Positions 18,687 to 26,896 are shown, numbered from the stretch's first letter. The stretch is 64,000 nt of DNA from Acidobacteriota bacterium (GCA_003388555.1 QQVD01000006.1:62001-126000); one strand, 5' to 3'. The notes: a model not told the origin generated them from the letters alone. Numbers and translations are program-made.

Positions 18687-19880
18687 ATGAAAATCGGAAT
18701 CCTGTCGCGCGCCCCCAACTCCTACAGCACCCGTCGCCTGGTCCAGGCGGCCGAGAAGGCCGGACTCGAGGTCCGCCGCCTCGACGTGCTCGACTGCGCC
18801 GTCTCACTGGAAGAGGGCTTCCCGGACCTCTACCACCGGGGTCAGCCGGTCGGCGAGCTCGACGCCGTGGTGCCGCGCATCGGCGCCTCGGTGACCTTCT
18901 ACGGCACCGCGGTGCTGCGCCAGCTCGAGCAGATGGACGTCTTCTGCGTCAACAGCGCCACCGCGATCATCAACTCGCGCGACAAGCTGCGCTCGCTGCA
19001 GATCCTCAGCCGCCACCATCTGGGCATCCCACCCACCGAGTTCGTGCGCCGCAAACAGGACGTGATGCCGGCGATCGAGCGGGTCGGCGGCGCACCGGTG
19101 ATCATCAAGCTGCTCGAGGGCACCCAGGGGGTCGGCGTCATCCTCGCCGACACCGAATCGGTGGCCGCGGCGATCATCGAGACCCTGCAGAGCACGCGAC
19201 AGAACGTGCTGATCCAGAAGTTCGTCGCCGAGAGCCGCGGCCGCGACGTGCGCGCCTTCGTCATCGGCGACCGGGTGGTCGGTGCGATGCGGCGGGTGGC
19301 GCAGGGACAGGAGTTCCGCAGCAACGTGCATCGCGGCGGTAAGGCCGAGTCGATCGAGCTCGACGACCACTACGCCGAAACGGCGGTGCGCGCGTCGCAG
19401 ATCCTCGGCCTGCGGGTGGCGGGAGTCGACATGCTCGAGGGAGCCGACGGCCCGCAGATCACCGAGGTCAACTCGTCGCCCGGCCTCGAGGGCATCGAGT
19501 CCGCCACCGGCAAGGACATCGCCGGCGCGGTGATCGACTACGTGCGCGAGAACGTCGACTTCCCCGAGCTCGACATCCGCCAGCGACTGACGATCTCGCG
19601 CGGCTACGGCGTCGCCGAGCTGCCGATCGGCGAGCTCACCGCCCTCGCCGGCAAGTCGATCGCCGAGTGCGGGCTGCGCGAGGGCGACGTGCAGATCCTC
19701 ACCCTCTTCCGCGACGGCAAGGCGATCCAGAACCCGCGCAGCTCGCGGGTTCTCGAGCTCGGCGATCGGCTGCTCTGCTTCGGCAAGCTCGAGGTGATGC
19801 GCAGCTTCCTGCCCGACCGCAAGCCGCCACGAGTCCGCAAGCTGCGGCGCGCGGAATCACGATCGAGGGCGAGCTCGTGA
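18687..19880 (+). CDS. rimK: RimK-family ATP-grasp ligase with C-terminal RCK_C-like domain
   Basis: A 397-residue ATP-grasp enzyme of the RimK family, which ligates L-glutamate (or a similar amino acid) to a protein or metabolite carboxyl terminus. The RimK part covers residues 1-290: MKIGILSRAPNSYST, the ATP-grasp lysine in VIIKLLEGTQGVGV, QKFVAESRGRDVRAF, and the metal-binding ITEVNSSPGLEGIE. The remaining ~100 residues, especially 301-375, read as a TrkA_C/RCK_C ligand-binding domain: VAELPIGELTALAGKSIAEC, then LELGDRLLCFGKLEVM. That domain usually senses nucleotides or ions in transporters and is not part of E. coli RimK. ATG at 18687 follows AGGAGA at 18671-18676. The gene overlaps the next by four bases (GTGA). 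Confidence 0.88.
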   Translation: MKIGILSRAPNSYSTRRLVQAAEKAGLEVRRLDVLDCAVSLEEGFPDLYHRGQPVGELDAVVPRIGASVTFYGTAVLRQLEQMDVFCVNSATAIINSRDKLRSLQILSRHHLGIPPTEFVRRKQDVMPAIERVGGAPVIIKLLEGTQGVGVILADTESVAAAIIETLQSTRQNVLIQKFVAESRGRDVRAFVIGDRVVGAMRRVAQGQEFRSNVHRGGKAESIELDDHYAETAVRASQILGLRVAGVDMLEGADGPQITEVNSSPGLEGIESATGKDIAGAVIDYVRENVDFPELDIRQRLTISRGYGVAELPIGELTALAGKSIAECGLREGDVQILTLFRDGKAIQNPRSSRVLELGDRLLCFGKLEVMRSFLPDRKPPRVRKLRRAESRSRASS

Positions 19881-20635
19881 GCCCGAACGACAGCCGGAGC
19901 GACGGCGCGAGCGGTGGCCCGGTCGGTGGAGGCGACCTCCGCGTCGACGTCTTCTTCTCGTTTCGCAGCCCCTACTCCTACCTCGCGGTGCACCGCATGC
20001 GGCGGCTGCAGCGGGAGTACGCCCTGTCCTTCGACGTCCGCGTGGTACTGCCGATCGCGGTGCGCACGCCGGAGTTCTTCGAGCGCGTCAACCCGCTCTG
20101 GCCCCCCTACCTGCTGCGCGACATCGTCCGCGTCGCGGAGTACGAGGGCGTGCCGATCCGTTGGCCGCGCCCCGATCCGGTGGCGATGGACCGTGCCACT
20201 GGCCGCTACCCCATCGGCGAGGAGAACCAGCCGCGCATCTGGTGGGTGTCGCGTTTGTGCGCCGCCGCCCAGGAGCAGGGAACGAGCACCGCTTTCACCT
20301 TCGAGGTGGCGCCGACGATCTGGGACGGCGGCACCGACGACTGGCACGAGGGCGATCACCTCGAGAGAGCCTGCGGGCGCGCCCGGATCGACTACGCGGC
20401 GCTCGCCGCACGGGTGCGCGACGAGCCGGCGAGCCTCGACGCGTTGATCGAAGGCAACCAGGAGGCGCTCCGCGCCGCCGGTCACTGGGGCGTGCCGACC
20501 TTCGTCTACGACGGCGAGCCCTTCTTCGGCCAGGACCGCATCGACCTGCTGGTGTGGAGGCTGCACCAGCGGGGGCTGCGGCGCCGCGACGCCGCCACCG
20601 GCGCGACGAACGACGCCGAGGGCACCTCGCCGTGA
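19877..20635 (+). CDS. 2-hydroxychromene-2-carboxylate isomerase-like DsbA-fold protein
   Basis: A 252-residue protein of the HCCA isomerase / kappa-GST group within the DsbA thioredoxin superfamily. It begins its fold with VDVFFSFRSPYSYLAVHRM, where Ser replaces the Cys of true DsbA, as is usual for HCCA isomerases that use glutathione. The family ends with GVPTFVYDGEPFFGQDRIDLL, which is present. Known members isomerise a naphthalene breakdown intermediate, but many are of unknown substrate and no aromatic degradation genes are nearby. GTG at 19877 overlaps the rimK stop, and its own stop overlaps the next GTG. The three genes are therefore probably translated together. Confidence 0.82.
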   Translation: MSPNDSRSDGASGGPVGGGDLRVDVFFSFRSPYSYLAVHRMRRLQREYALSFDVRVVLPIAVRTPEFFERVNPLWPPYLLRDIVRVAEYEGVPIRWPRPDPVAMDRATGRYPIGEENQPRIWWVSRLCAAAQEQGTSTAFTFEVAPTIWDGGTDDWHEGDHLERACGRARIDYAALAARVRDEPASLDALIEGNQEALRAAGHWGVPTFVYDGEPFFGQDRIDLLVWRLHQRGLRRRDAATGATNDAEGTSP

Positions 20636-21531
20636 CCCGGGTCCTGCGCTCCGCCCTCTTCGTGCCCGCCAACCGCGAGTCGTGGGTCGCCAAGGCGGTC
20701 GCCAGCGGGACCGATTCGGTGATCCTCGATCTCGAGGACGCGGTGCCGGTCGACCAGAAGGTCGCCAGCCGCGAGCTGGCGCGCCAGGGCGTGCTCGAGC
20801 TCGCCGACGCCGGGGTGCACGCCCAGGTGCGGGTCAACGGCTGGGACACCGGCCTGACCGCCGAGGACGTGCGCGGCGTGCTGACCGGCGAGCTGCCGGC
20901 GGAGCAGCAGCCGGAAATCCTGCTGCCCAAGGTGCGCGCGGCGGACGACCTGCTGCGCCTCGGACGCTTCCTGCGGGTGCTCGAGGGCGAGCTCGGCCTG
21001 CAGATCGGTGCGGTCCGCACCCCCCTCGGTCTCGAGACCGCCGAAGCGATGCGCGCCGCCTACGACATCCTGCGCGCCTGCCCGCGCGCCGAGCTCTTCT
21101 TCCTCGCCGCCGGCGCCGGTGGCGACGCCAGTCGCTCGGTCGGCTACGTGTGGTCGAAGCAGGGCACCGAGACCCTCTACCTGCGCTCGAAGGCGGTGCT
21201 CGACTCCCGCGCGGCGGGGATCGCCTATCCGATGGTCAGCTCGTGGTGGGAGATCGCCGACCTCGAGGGACTGGAGCGGGACGCGCGCCTCAACCGCTCG
21301 CTCGGCTTCCGCGGCATGGTGGTGATGCACCCCAGTCACGTGCCGGTGGTCAACCGGGTGTTCACTCCCAGCGAGGAGGAGCTGGCCCACGCCCGCGGCC
21401 TGGTCGAGGCGTTCGAGAGGGCGGAGCGCGATGGACGTGCGGCGGTCGTCTACGACGGCGACATGATCGACCGGGCGATGGCCGAGTCGGCCCGCCAGCT
21501 GCTCGACTTCGCCGCCTCGCTCGATCGTTGA
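20632..21531 (+). CDS. CitE-like HpcH/HpaI aldolase / citrate lyase family protein
   Basis: A 299-residue TIM-barrel protein of the citrate lyase beta-subunit/malyl-CoA lyase family, which cleaves or condenses C-C bonds of CoA esters such as malyl-CoA or citramalyl-CoA. Family motifs are RSALFVPANRESWVAKA, SVILDLEDAVP (metal-binding Glu/Asp strand), RVNGWDT, and MVVMHPSHVPVVNRVF, typical of stand-alone CitE-like enzymes. There are no citrate lyase alpha or gamma genes beside it, so it is not a citrate lyase subunit. It is the last gene of a coupled set with the RimK and HCCA-like genes, starting at a GTG that overlaps the preceding stop. Confidence 0.85.
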   Translation: MTRVLRSALFVPANRESWVAKAVASGTDSVILDLEDAVPVDQKVASRELARQGVLELADAGVHAQVRVNGWDTGLTAEDVRGVLTGELPAEQQPEILLPKVRAADDLLRLGRFLRVLEGELGLQIGAVRTPLGLETAEAMRAAYDILRACPRAELFFLAAGAGGDASRSVGYVWSKQGTETLYLRSKAVLDSRAAGIAYPMVSSWWEIADLEGLERDARLNRSLGFRGMVVMHPSHVPVVNRVFTPSEEELAHARGLVEAFERAERDGRAAVVYDGDMIDRAMAESARQLLDFAASLDR

Positions 21532-21616
21532 TCCCTTCACCGATCGCGCCACCGTCGCGCGCCGTGCCCTGGGACTCGCCCGCCACGTCCGGCGAAGCCC
21601 CTGGTACCATAGATAT

Positions 21617-22663
21617 ATGGCGATACAAGCGCCCCGGGCCGTCGTCCGCCGTATCCGGCTGTCGACCTGCCTCCCGCTCGCCCTGACGAGCGTGGCAGCC
21701 GCCGCCTGCGCCGGCTTCGTGGCGGCCCAGGAGAGCGACGAGACCCGCCGCATCGGCTACCGCGAGACGGTGGCGGTGCAGTGGGTCGGCGTCCCGGTCG
21801 AGCTGCCTCCCCTGGTCGCCCAGGAGCAGCTCCCGGCAGAGGCCTTCGCCCTCACCGTCGACGGCCGACCGGTGCCGATCCACGACTTCGAGGGCCCGGC
21901 GCGCGAGCTGGCTCTGATCGTGCTGCAGGACCTCTCCGGCAGCATGGGGCTGGGCAGCAAGATCGACCAGAGCCGCGCCATCTTCGAGGCGCTGCTCGCA
22001 CAGCTCGGCGAACAGGACGAGGTCTCGGTGGTCGGCTTCTCCGAGCGCACCACCGAGGTGAGAGTGCCCCTGGCGGTGCCCGACCGTCGTCATCACGACG
22101 ATCCCGGCGCATGGAGCGGCTGGGGCAAAACGGCGGTCCTCGACGCCCTGATGCATGCGCCCCGGCTGGCGCGCGAGTCCAGGCGGGCGCGCACCGGGAT
22201 CGTGCTGATCACCGACGGCGACGACAACGCCAGCCTGGTGCAGGAAGAGCAGCTCGCGGCGGTGCTGCAGGCGTCGGCGGTGCCGATCTACCTGTTCGAC
22301 CTGTCGCGACCGCGCGCCTCCCTGCTCGACGAACCGGAATCGGGCGCCGCCCCGGCCCCCGAGACGGTGGCGGACATCGACACCCTGGTCGAGCTGGCGC
22401 GCGCCACCGGCGGCGCCACCTACCGGCTCGGCGCCCACCTCGATCCGGCGACGGCCGCCCGCTCCCTGGTGCGGCGCCTCGCCAACCAGTACTGGATCAC
22501 CTTCCCGGCCGACTCCCAGACCCCCACCACAGCCCACAGCATCCGCGTCGCGCTACGCCCCGACCATGCTCCGCGCCGGGTGCGTCGGGCGTTGGCGGCG
22601 GGAGGCGGCGACCTGCGCCATCGCTCGCACTACCTCGGTGGAGAGCCGCTGATCGAGCCTTGA
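21617..22663 (+). CDS. Exported VWFA-domain protein (Acidobacteria VWFA-related type)
   Basis: A 348-residue protein with an N-terminal signal (hydrophobic at about 17-38) and a von Willebrand factor A domain from about 98. The metal-ion-dependent adhesion site is complete at its first motif, DLSGSM with Asp105, and ITDGDDNAS supplies a later MIDAS acid. Such proteins bind other proteins or metal ions on the periplasmic side. The region at residues 45-95 and the overall layout match the VWFA-related domain family that is abundant in Acidobacteriota. The short upstream region is locally AT-rich (CCATAGATATATGG), with no clear ribosome binding site. No chaperone ATPase (MoxR) is adjacent, so its complex is unknown. 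Confidence 0.82.
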   Translation: MAIQAPRAVVRRIRLSTCLPLALTSVAAAACAGFVAAQESDETRRIGYRETVAVQWVGVPVELPPLVAQEQLPAEAFALTVDGRPVPIHDFEGPARELALIVLQDLSGSMGLGSKIDQSRAIFEALLAQLGEQDEVSVVGFSERTTEVRVPLAVPDRRHHDDPGAWSGWGKTAVLDALMHAPRLARESRRARTGIVLITDGDDNASLVQEEQLAAVLQASAVPIYLFDLSRPRASLLDEPESGAAPAPETVADIDTLVELARATGGATYRLGAHLDPATAARSLVRRLANQYWITFPADSQTPTTAHSIRVALRPDHAPRRVRRALAAGGGDLRHRSHYLGGEPLIEP

Positions 22664-22764
22664 AGACCGCCGGCCCCGTCGACCGTCGACGGAGGCGCCA
22701 TCGACACCACGAGTGAACCGCTCGCCGGCAGACACCGCCGAGCGCCCGAGAAGGAGGAACCGCC

Positions 22765-23499
22765 ATGAACCGAGCCACGATCCGAGAGCAGCGAATCCCC
22801 GCACCGACCCATCTCGCGGCGGACCGCCTTCGTCCCGGCGGCTCGCGGGGCCGTTCGACCGGCACGACGGTGGCCTTGGCCGTCGCCGCATCGCTCCTGC
22901 TCGGCGGCTGCGCGACCAAGAAGTTCGTCCGCGGCGAGCTCGACCGCAGCGTCGCCGAGTCGGAGACCCGCACCGGCGAGCGCATCGGGCAGGTCGAGAC
23001 CCGACTCGAGGAGAACCAGTCGGCGATCGCCGAGAACCGCTCGCAGATCGCCGCCCAGGGCGAGCAGATCACGGAACTGTCGAAGACCGCGGAGGAAGCG
23101 CTCGACCGTGCCGTCGCGGCCGGCCGTCTGGCCGAGGGCACGCTGCTATCCGAGACGGTGCTCTCCGACGACTCGGTGAGCTTCCAGTCCGAGAGCGCCG
23201 AGCTGAGCGACGCCGGCAAGGAGGCACTGGCCGCTTTCGCGGCTCCCCTCAAGGAGCAGAACACCGGCGTCTTCTTCGAGATCCAGGGCCACACCGACTC
23301 GACCGGCTCGGAGGAGTACAACTACCGCCTCGGCCAGCAGCGGGCGGAGGCGGTGCGGCGTCACCTCAACCTCGAGCACGGCTTCCCGCTGCACCGGATG
23401 TCGGTGATCTCCTACGGTGAGAGCGAGCCGGCCCACGACAACAAGACCCGTGAGGGCCGGGCAAAGAACCGGCGCGTGGTGATCGTCGTCCTGAAGTGA
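22765..23499 (+). CDS. OmpA-family peptidoglycan-associated lipoprotein
   Basis: A 244-residue outer-membrane lipoprotein that ties the envelope to peptidoglycan. The lipobox LLLGGC places the acylated Cys at 49 after a long signal. A coiled-coil stretch (about residues 60-115, repeating QVETRLEENQSAIAENRSQI) follows. The C-terminal OmpA domain then has IQGHTDSTGSEEYNYRLGQQRA and AKNRRVVIVV, which include the diaminopimelate-binding Asp and Arg positions. AAGGAGGA at 22751-22758 supports ATG 22765. It differs from Pal in having the helical spacer, so it resembles a stalked OmpA protein. Confidence 0.9.
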   Translation: MNRATIREQRIPAPTHLAADRLRPGGSRGRSTGTTVALAVAASLLLGGCATKKFVRGELDRSVAESETRTGERIGQVETRLEENQSAIAENRSQIAAQGEQITELSKTAEEALDRAVAAGRLAEGTLLSETVLSDDSVSFQSESAELSDAGKEALAAFAAPLKEQNTGVFFEIQGHTDSTGSEEYNYRLGQQRAEAVRRHLNLEHGFPLHRMSVISYGESEPAHDNKTREGRAKNRRVVIVVLK

Positions 23500-23828
23500 G
23501 CGCGGCCCTGGGTGCCCCCGTCGCAACGCCCCGGGCGAGCACCGACGCGGAGTGCGAGCTGCTAGGCTGACGCAGCGTACGCGTCATTTCGTCCCGGCTC
23601 GCACCGTCGCCGGGGCACCGCCGCCGATCTCTCGGATGCAACCGGAGGGAATGCGGCTGCGCCGCCGACGTAGACGGAGCAACAGGACTTCGAGATCGCG
23701 GGCCGCGCAGGTGGCTCTGGCGATCGTGCCGGCTCACGCCGGCACCGCGCCGGTCCGCGACGCGCTCCCGCCTGGCCCGTGCCGCCTTCGCGATCGATCC
23801 GATCGAAATCAACAGGAGACCTTCGACC
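23500..23828. other. Upstream region of a lipoprotein gene
   Basis: A 329-base gap between the OmpA-family gene and the next lipoprotein gene. I find no coding frame with a ribosome binding site. It contains an 8-bp perfect hairpin, GTGCCGGC-TCAC-GCCGGCAC, at 23726-23745 without a T-run. A promoter for the downstream gene must lie here but is not recognisable. CAGGAGA at 23814-23820 is the ribosome binding site of that gene. Confidence 0.5.
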
Positions 23829-24656
23829 ATGAGACAACGCCTCTTCCTCGCGCTGCTGCTCTGCGGCGCTCTGATCACCGTCGGCTGTTCCACCACCGCG
23901 GGTGGCGGCGACGTCACCAGCCCCGCCGCCGAGCAGGCGATGGCCGAGCCCGACTACACAGACGAGGTCGGCGAGAACGGCCTGCTCACCCCGCGCGCGG
24001 TCATCGCCCGCTTCATCGAGGCCCTCGGCGGCGAGGAGACGATCCGCTCGCACACATCGATGCAGCTGAAGGGCAAGATGGAGATGCCGGCGATGGGGAT
24101 GTCGGGCGAGACCACCATCGTCCAGGCCGCTCCCGACAAGATGATCATGAACATCGAGATGGCCGGCTTCGGCACGATGAACAACGGCGTGCTCGGCGAC
24201 GTCGCCTGGGCCGACAGCCCGATGACCGGAGCGATGCTGCTCGACGGCGAGATGAAGCGCCAGGCGCTGCAGCAGGCCGACTTCTATGCCAGCCTCAACT
24301 ACGAGGACACCTACCCGACGATGGAGACGGTCGAGCTCACCGAGTACAACGGTGAGGAGGCCTACAAGCTGCGCCTCGTCGACGATGCGGGCAAGGAATC
24401 GACCCAGTGGTTCTCGGCCGAGACCGGCCTGATGATCGGAGTCAAGGCGACCCAGGTCAACGAGATGGGCGAGTCCGAGGTGACCCAGACGATCACCGAG
24501 TACAAGGAGTTCGGTGGCGTCATGGTGCCGACCCAGACCACCATGAACATGATGGGCATGGAGATCAAGCAGTCGGTCTCGGAGGTCACCTGGGACTCGG
24601 TCACCGAGGACCAGCTGCAGCCGCCGGACTCGATCAAGGCGCTGCTCGACAAGTGA
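23829..24656 (+). CDS. Exported lipoprotein, LolA/outer-membrane-lipoprotein-sorting-like fold
   Basis: A 275-residue lipoprotein; the lipobox ITVGC gives Cys20. After a linker, a single domain with alternating beta strands, rich in Met, Thr and Glu, runs to the C-terminus. Examples are MQLKGKMEMPAMGMSGETT, then EAYKLRLVDDAG and QWFSAETGLMIG. The pattern of strands, with a middle section asking for a change in a model variable, resembles LolA/LppX-like and DUF4292 proteins that carry a lipid in a half-barrel. An RBS CAGGAGA lies nine bases before the ATG. A strong terminator follows 90 bases after the stop, so it is a single-gene unit. Its partner or ligand is not evident. Confidence 0.75.
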   Translation: MRQRLFLALLLCGALITVGCSTTAGGGDVTSPAAEQAMAEPDYTDEVGENGLLTPRAVIARFIEALGGEETIRSHTSMQLKGKMEMPAMGMSGETTIVQAAPDKMIMNIEMAGFGTMNNGVLGDVAWADSPMTGAMLLDGEMKRQALQQADFYASLNYEDTYPTMETVELTEYNGEEAYKLRLVDDAGKESTQWFSAETGLMIGVKATQVNEMGESEVTQTITEYKEFGGVMVPTQTTMNMMGMEIKQSVSEVTWDSVTEDQLQPPDSIKALLDK

Positions 24657-24748
24657 TCCTGTCGCTCTGGTCCAGCTCGGGATGATCCGGGCCGCGGCCG
24701 CCGGTCGACCCGACCGGCCGCCGTCGCCCGCTCCCTGCTGAGGCAACG

Positions 24749-24779
24749 AGGGCCATCCGCCCAGCCGGTGGATGGCCCT
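24749..24779. terminator. Intrinsic terminator hairpin between convergent genes
   Basis: AGGGCCATCC pairs perfectly with GGATGGCCCT around an 11-base loop, followed by TTCCT. It lies between the lipoprotein gene and the convergent phaR gene and could serve both, although the downstream T content is modest. Confidence 0.75.
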
Positions 24780-24881
24780 TCCTGCGTCCGGCGTGCGTGT
24801 CAGGGACTGCGATGCAGGCGGCGAACGGTCACTCCCGCCACGTGCCGAGGTGCTCGGCCTCGGCTACCGGGCTGAGACCCC

Positions 24882-25628
24882 TCAGCCGCTCTGCACCCGC
24901 CGCTCGAGCCGCTCCAGGCGGCGCCGCAGCTCCTGCAGCTCCTCGAGCTCGGCCGCCGCGCCGGCATCGTCGTCCGCCGGGTCGGCACCGTCGCCCGAGG
25001 GCCGCGGCTCCGCCTCGGGTCCCGGCGCCGCTCCAGGACGTTCGCGGCGCGCCGACTCCCTGTTCAGCACCCGCCCCAGCGCCTGGCCGATCGGATCGGG
25101 CCACAGCTTCGACAGGTTGGCCAGGCGGCCGGCAGGAGACAGCCGGTAGGCGCGCTCCCAGTTCTCGCGCACCGTCTGGTAGACCTCGGCGGCGCTGGCC
25201 AGGTACCACTGGAAGAAGTCGCGGTGTGCCTTGTCGTTGGCACGCACCAGGTCGCGCAGGAACTCCAGCGGCGGACCGCCCTTCTCGCGCGAAGACTCGA
25301 CGATGATCTGGGTGAGGACCTGGCGCGTGACGTCACGGTCGGTCTTCACCTCGACGACCCGCACGTCGATGCCCTCCCGCACCATCTCCGCGACCCGTTC
25401 GAGGTTGATGTACTTGCTGGCCTGTGTGTCGTAGAGGCGGCGGTTCTCGTACTTGCGGATCACGACGACGTCGTCGGCGGTGTTGCCGCTGGCGCCGGAA
25501 GCGCCTGCGGTCCCGGCGGTCTTCGGGGCCTCTCCGGCACCTCGCCCGTCGGCTTGCGTGGAGGCAGTGCCGCGGGACCGGGCGGATCGCGTCTTCTTGC
25601 TCGCGGCGGTCTTCTTCTTGGCGCTCAT
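24882..25628 (-). CDS. phaR: PHA/PHB synthesis repressor PhaR-like regulator
   Basis: A 248-residue regulator of polyhydroxyalkanoate storage. Known PhaR proteins bind both DNA upstream of phasin genes and nascent PHA granules, releasing repression when granules form. The N-terminal 55 residues are basic and Ala/Thr-rich. The PHB accumulation regulator DNA-binding domain follows, with VVIRKYENRRLYDTQASKYI starting near residue 54, then the PHB_acc segment DVTRQVLTQIIVE. Later are helices with WERAYRLSPAG and a C-terminal coiled coil of Leu/Arg/Glu (about 220-246). The neighbouring phasin gene is on the opposite strand, with PhaR-like boxes in its promoter, which supports the assignment. Confidence 0.9.
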   Translation of the reverse strand: MSAKKKTAASKKTRSARSRGTASTQADGRGAGEAPKTAGTAGASGASGNTADDVVVIRKYENRRLYDTQASKYINLERVAEMVREGIDVRVVEVKTDRDVTRQVLTQIIVESSREKGGPPLEFLRDLVRANDKAHRDFFQWYLASAAEVYQTVRENWERAYRLSPAGRLANLSKLWPDPIGQALGRVLNRESARRERPGAAPGPEAEPRPSGDGADPADDDAGAAAELEELQELRRRLERLERRVQSG

Positions 25629-25980
25629 CGCAGGATCTGGGACTCCAGGTGTCGGGATCGAAGCCGCCGGCAGCCTCGGCGGGACACTCGTCGGACGGCG
25701 CCGGCGAGGAGCGGGGGCACCGCCACCCTACCGAGAGGTGTGCCCTGGCCGGGTCTTGGCTGTCGCGGCGGAGGTCGTCCGAGGGTCCGAGGGTCCGAGG
25801 GTTTGGTGGTCGGGCGTTCCGAGGCGCCTCCGAAGCCCGATGTCGCGATGGCCCGACCGTGATGCCCGAGCTGTCCGGGAGTCAGCGGCCATCCGGGAGT
25901 CGGAAGGTCGTCCGTCAGTCAGTCGGGCCATCCGTCGATCAGACGGCAGTCGCTCGGGCGGTCGGGACCTGGGAGCTTCT

Positions 25981-25997
25981 TTGCTGCAGTGCAAAAA
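25981..25997. promoter_or_regulatory. PhaR-like operator box 1
   Basis: TTGCTGCAGTGCAAAAA, 16 bases upstream of the -35 element. TGC-rich sequences of this type, with a CTGCAG core, are what PhaR proteins of Paracoccus and Ralstonia bind upstream of phasin genes. Here it is recognised by resemblance only. Confidence 0.65.
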
Positions 25998-26012
25998 CCT
26001 CCGCCCGGCCCC

Positions 26013-26041
26013 TTGACAGGATTGCTGCAGTGCGGCATACT
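26013..26041 (+). promoter_or_regulatory. Sigma70-type promoter of the phasin gene with an embedded PhaR-like box
   Basis: TTGACA at 26013-26018, then a 17-base spacer, then CATACT at 26036-26041. The spacer contains TTGCTGCAGTGC at 26022-26033, a near copy of box 1. A repressor bound there would cover the region between -35 and -10 and block polymerase. Confidence 0.75.
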
Positions 26042-26048
26042 TTCCGCG

Positions 26049-26068
26049 TTGCAGCAAAAAGACTGCAG
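26049..26068. promoter_or_regulatory. PhaR-like operator box 3
   Basis: TTGCAGCAAAAA followed three bases later by CTGCAG, placed just after the predicted transcription start. It has the same TGC/GCA vocabulary as boxes 1 and 2 but in partly inverted arrangement, so three sites bracket the phasin promoter. Confidence 0.55.
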
Positions 26069-26187
26069 CCACGGGCCTCAAGGATAGCTGATCCCAGCCA
26101 CCCGAACCTCTGGAGCCCGGCGCTCGCCACGCAGACAGTTCGGACTTCCACAGAACCGACCATCAGATCCTCGAGGAGGACCAGAAC

Positions 26188-26565
26188 ATGGCCACCAAGA
26201 CCGAGAAGAACGCCAAGACCACCGCCAAGAACGCCAAGCAGACCGCCGACAGCGCCGCCGACACCGTGCGCAGCGGCATGAACTCCCTGCGCAACCGCGT
26301 GATCGACGGCCAGAAGCGGGTGCTCGACTTCCAGCGCTCGACCTTCGACCGCACCTACGACGCGGTCATCTCCTTCGCCGAGAAGCGCGAGGACGCGCTC
26401 AGCGACTGGATGAAGAACAACGAGCGCGTGCCCGCCGAGCTGCGCGACACCTACGCCGCCTGGGTGTGGGCGACCCGCACCGGCCGCTCGAGCTACCGTG
26501 AGGCGGTCATCAAGACCTTCGACCTCGCCGAGCAGTGGACCGAGGGTCAGCGCGCCAGCGCCTGA
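26188..26565 (+). CDS. Phasin-family PHA granule-associated protein
   Basis: A 125-residue, almost entirely helical protein. Phasins coat polyhydroxyalkanoate granules and control their number. After a Lys/Ala/Thr-rich N-terminus (about 1-25) come amphipathic helices (SLRNRVIDGQKRVLDFQRST, then YDAVISFAEKREDALSDWM). The sequence is hydrophilic, with no membrane segment or cysteine, which is typical. GAGGAGGA at 26173-26180 gives a well-spaced RBS for ATG 26188. Its promoter carries PhaR-type boxes and phaR is the divergent neighbour. A strong terminator follows. No PHA synthase is in the window, so it must be elsewhere in the genome. Confidence 0.82.
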   Translation: MATKTEKNAKTTAKNAKQTADSAADTVRSGMNSLRNRVIDGQKRVLDFQRSTFDRTYDAVISFAEKREDALSDWMKNNERVPAELRDTYAAWVWATRTGRSSYREAVIKTFDLAEQWTEGQRASA

Positions 26566-26896
26566 TCTCCACAGCCCGATCCACGGATCGGCTCGCCGGC
26601 TCCTCTCGCCAGCGAGTCAGCGCATTCGGCCCGGCAGTCCGTCGTTCGACGGTGCCGGGCCTCTTTCGTTTCTGGGGGCGGCGGTCCTGCCGGGCGCCAA
26701 GGTCTCGAGACGCCTCACGGTCGGCGAGGGGTGCCGACTCGGATCAGGCGATAGAGTGCGAGCCAAGAGAGCGCCTGCGAACCGACCGCGGCAGAGCACG
26801 GACGGTTCGGATGCGCCACCTCGGCTCGGCACGAAGCCCATCTCGGACGAGGGGCGCTGCGCGAGCCATCGATCCACGACTCCCGAGAGGTCCCGC
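26566..26896. other. Intergenic region after the phasin gene
   Basis: A 331-base gap. It begins with the phasin terminator, then shows only weakly coding-like sequence up to GAGAGG at 26885-26890, the RBS of the next gene. No promoter or additional gene was recognised. Confidence 0.5.
26628..26672 (+). terminator. Intrinsic terminator of the phasin gene
   Basis: GGCCCGGCA (26628-26636) pairs with TGCCGGGCC (26653-26661). The interior CCGTCG-TT-CGACGG (26639-26652) adds six pairs above a two-base GT bulge. CTCTTTCGTTT follows. It is a long, stable hairpin with T-rich downstream sequence. Confidence 0.85.

Larger units (their letters stand above)
25629..26187. other. Divergent region between phaR and the phasin gene
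   Basis: A 559-base intergenic region. The left half is low-complexity, with three tandem copies of GTCCGAGG at 25777-25800 and many further GTC/CGG-rich short repeats up to about 25960; open frames here are not gene-like. The right 200 bases hold the phasin promoter and three TTGCTGCAG-type boxes, listed separately. A phaR promoter is not obvious. Confidence 0.7.

Noticed and set aside
23726-23745. Terminator for the OmpA-family gene
   Set aside because: A perfect hairpin but 227 bases after the stop and without a T-run.
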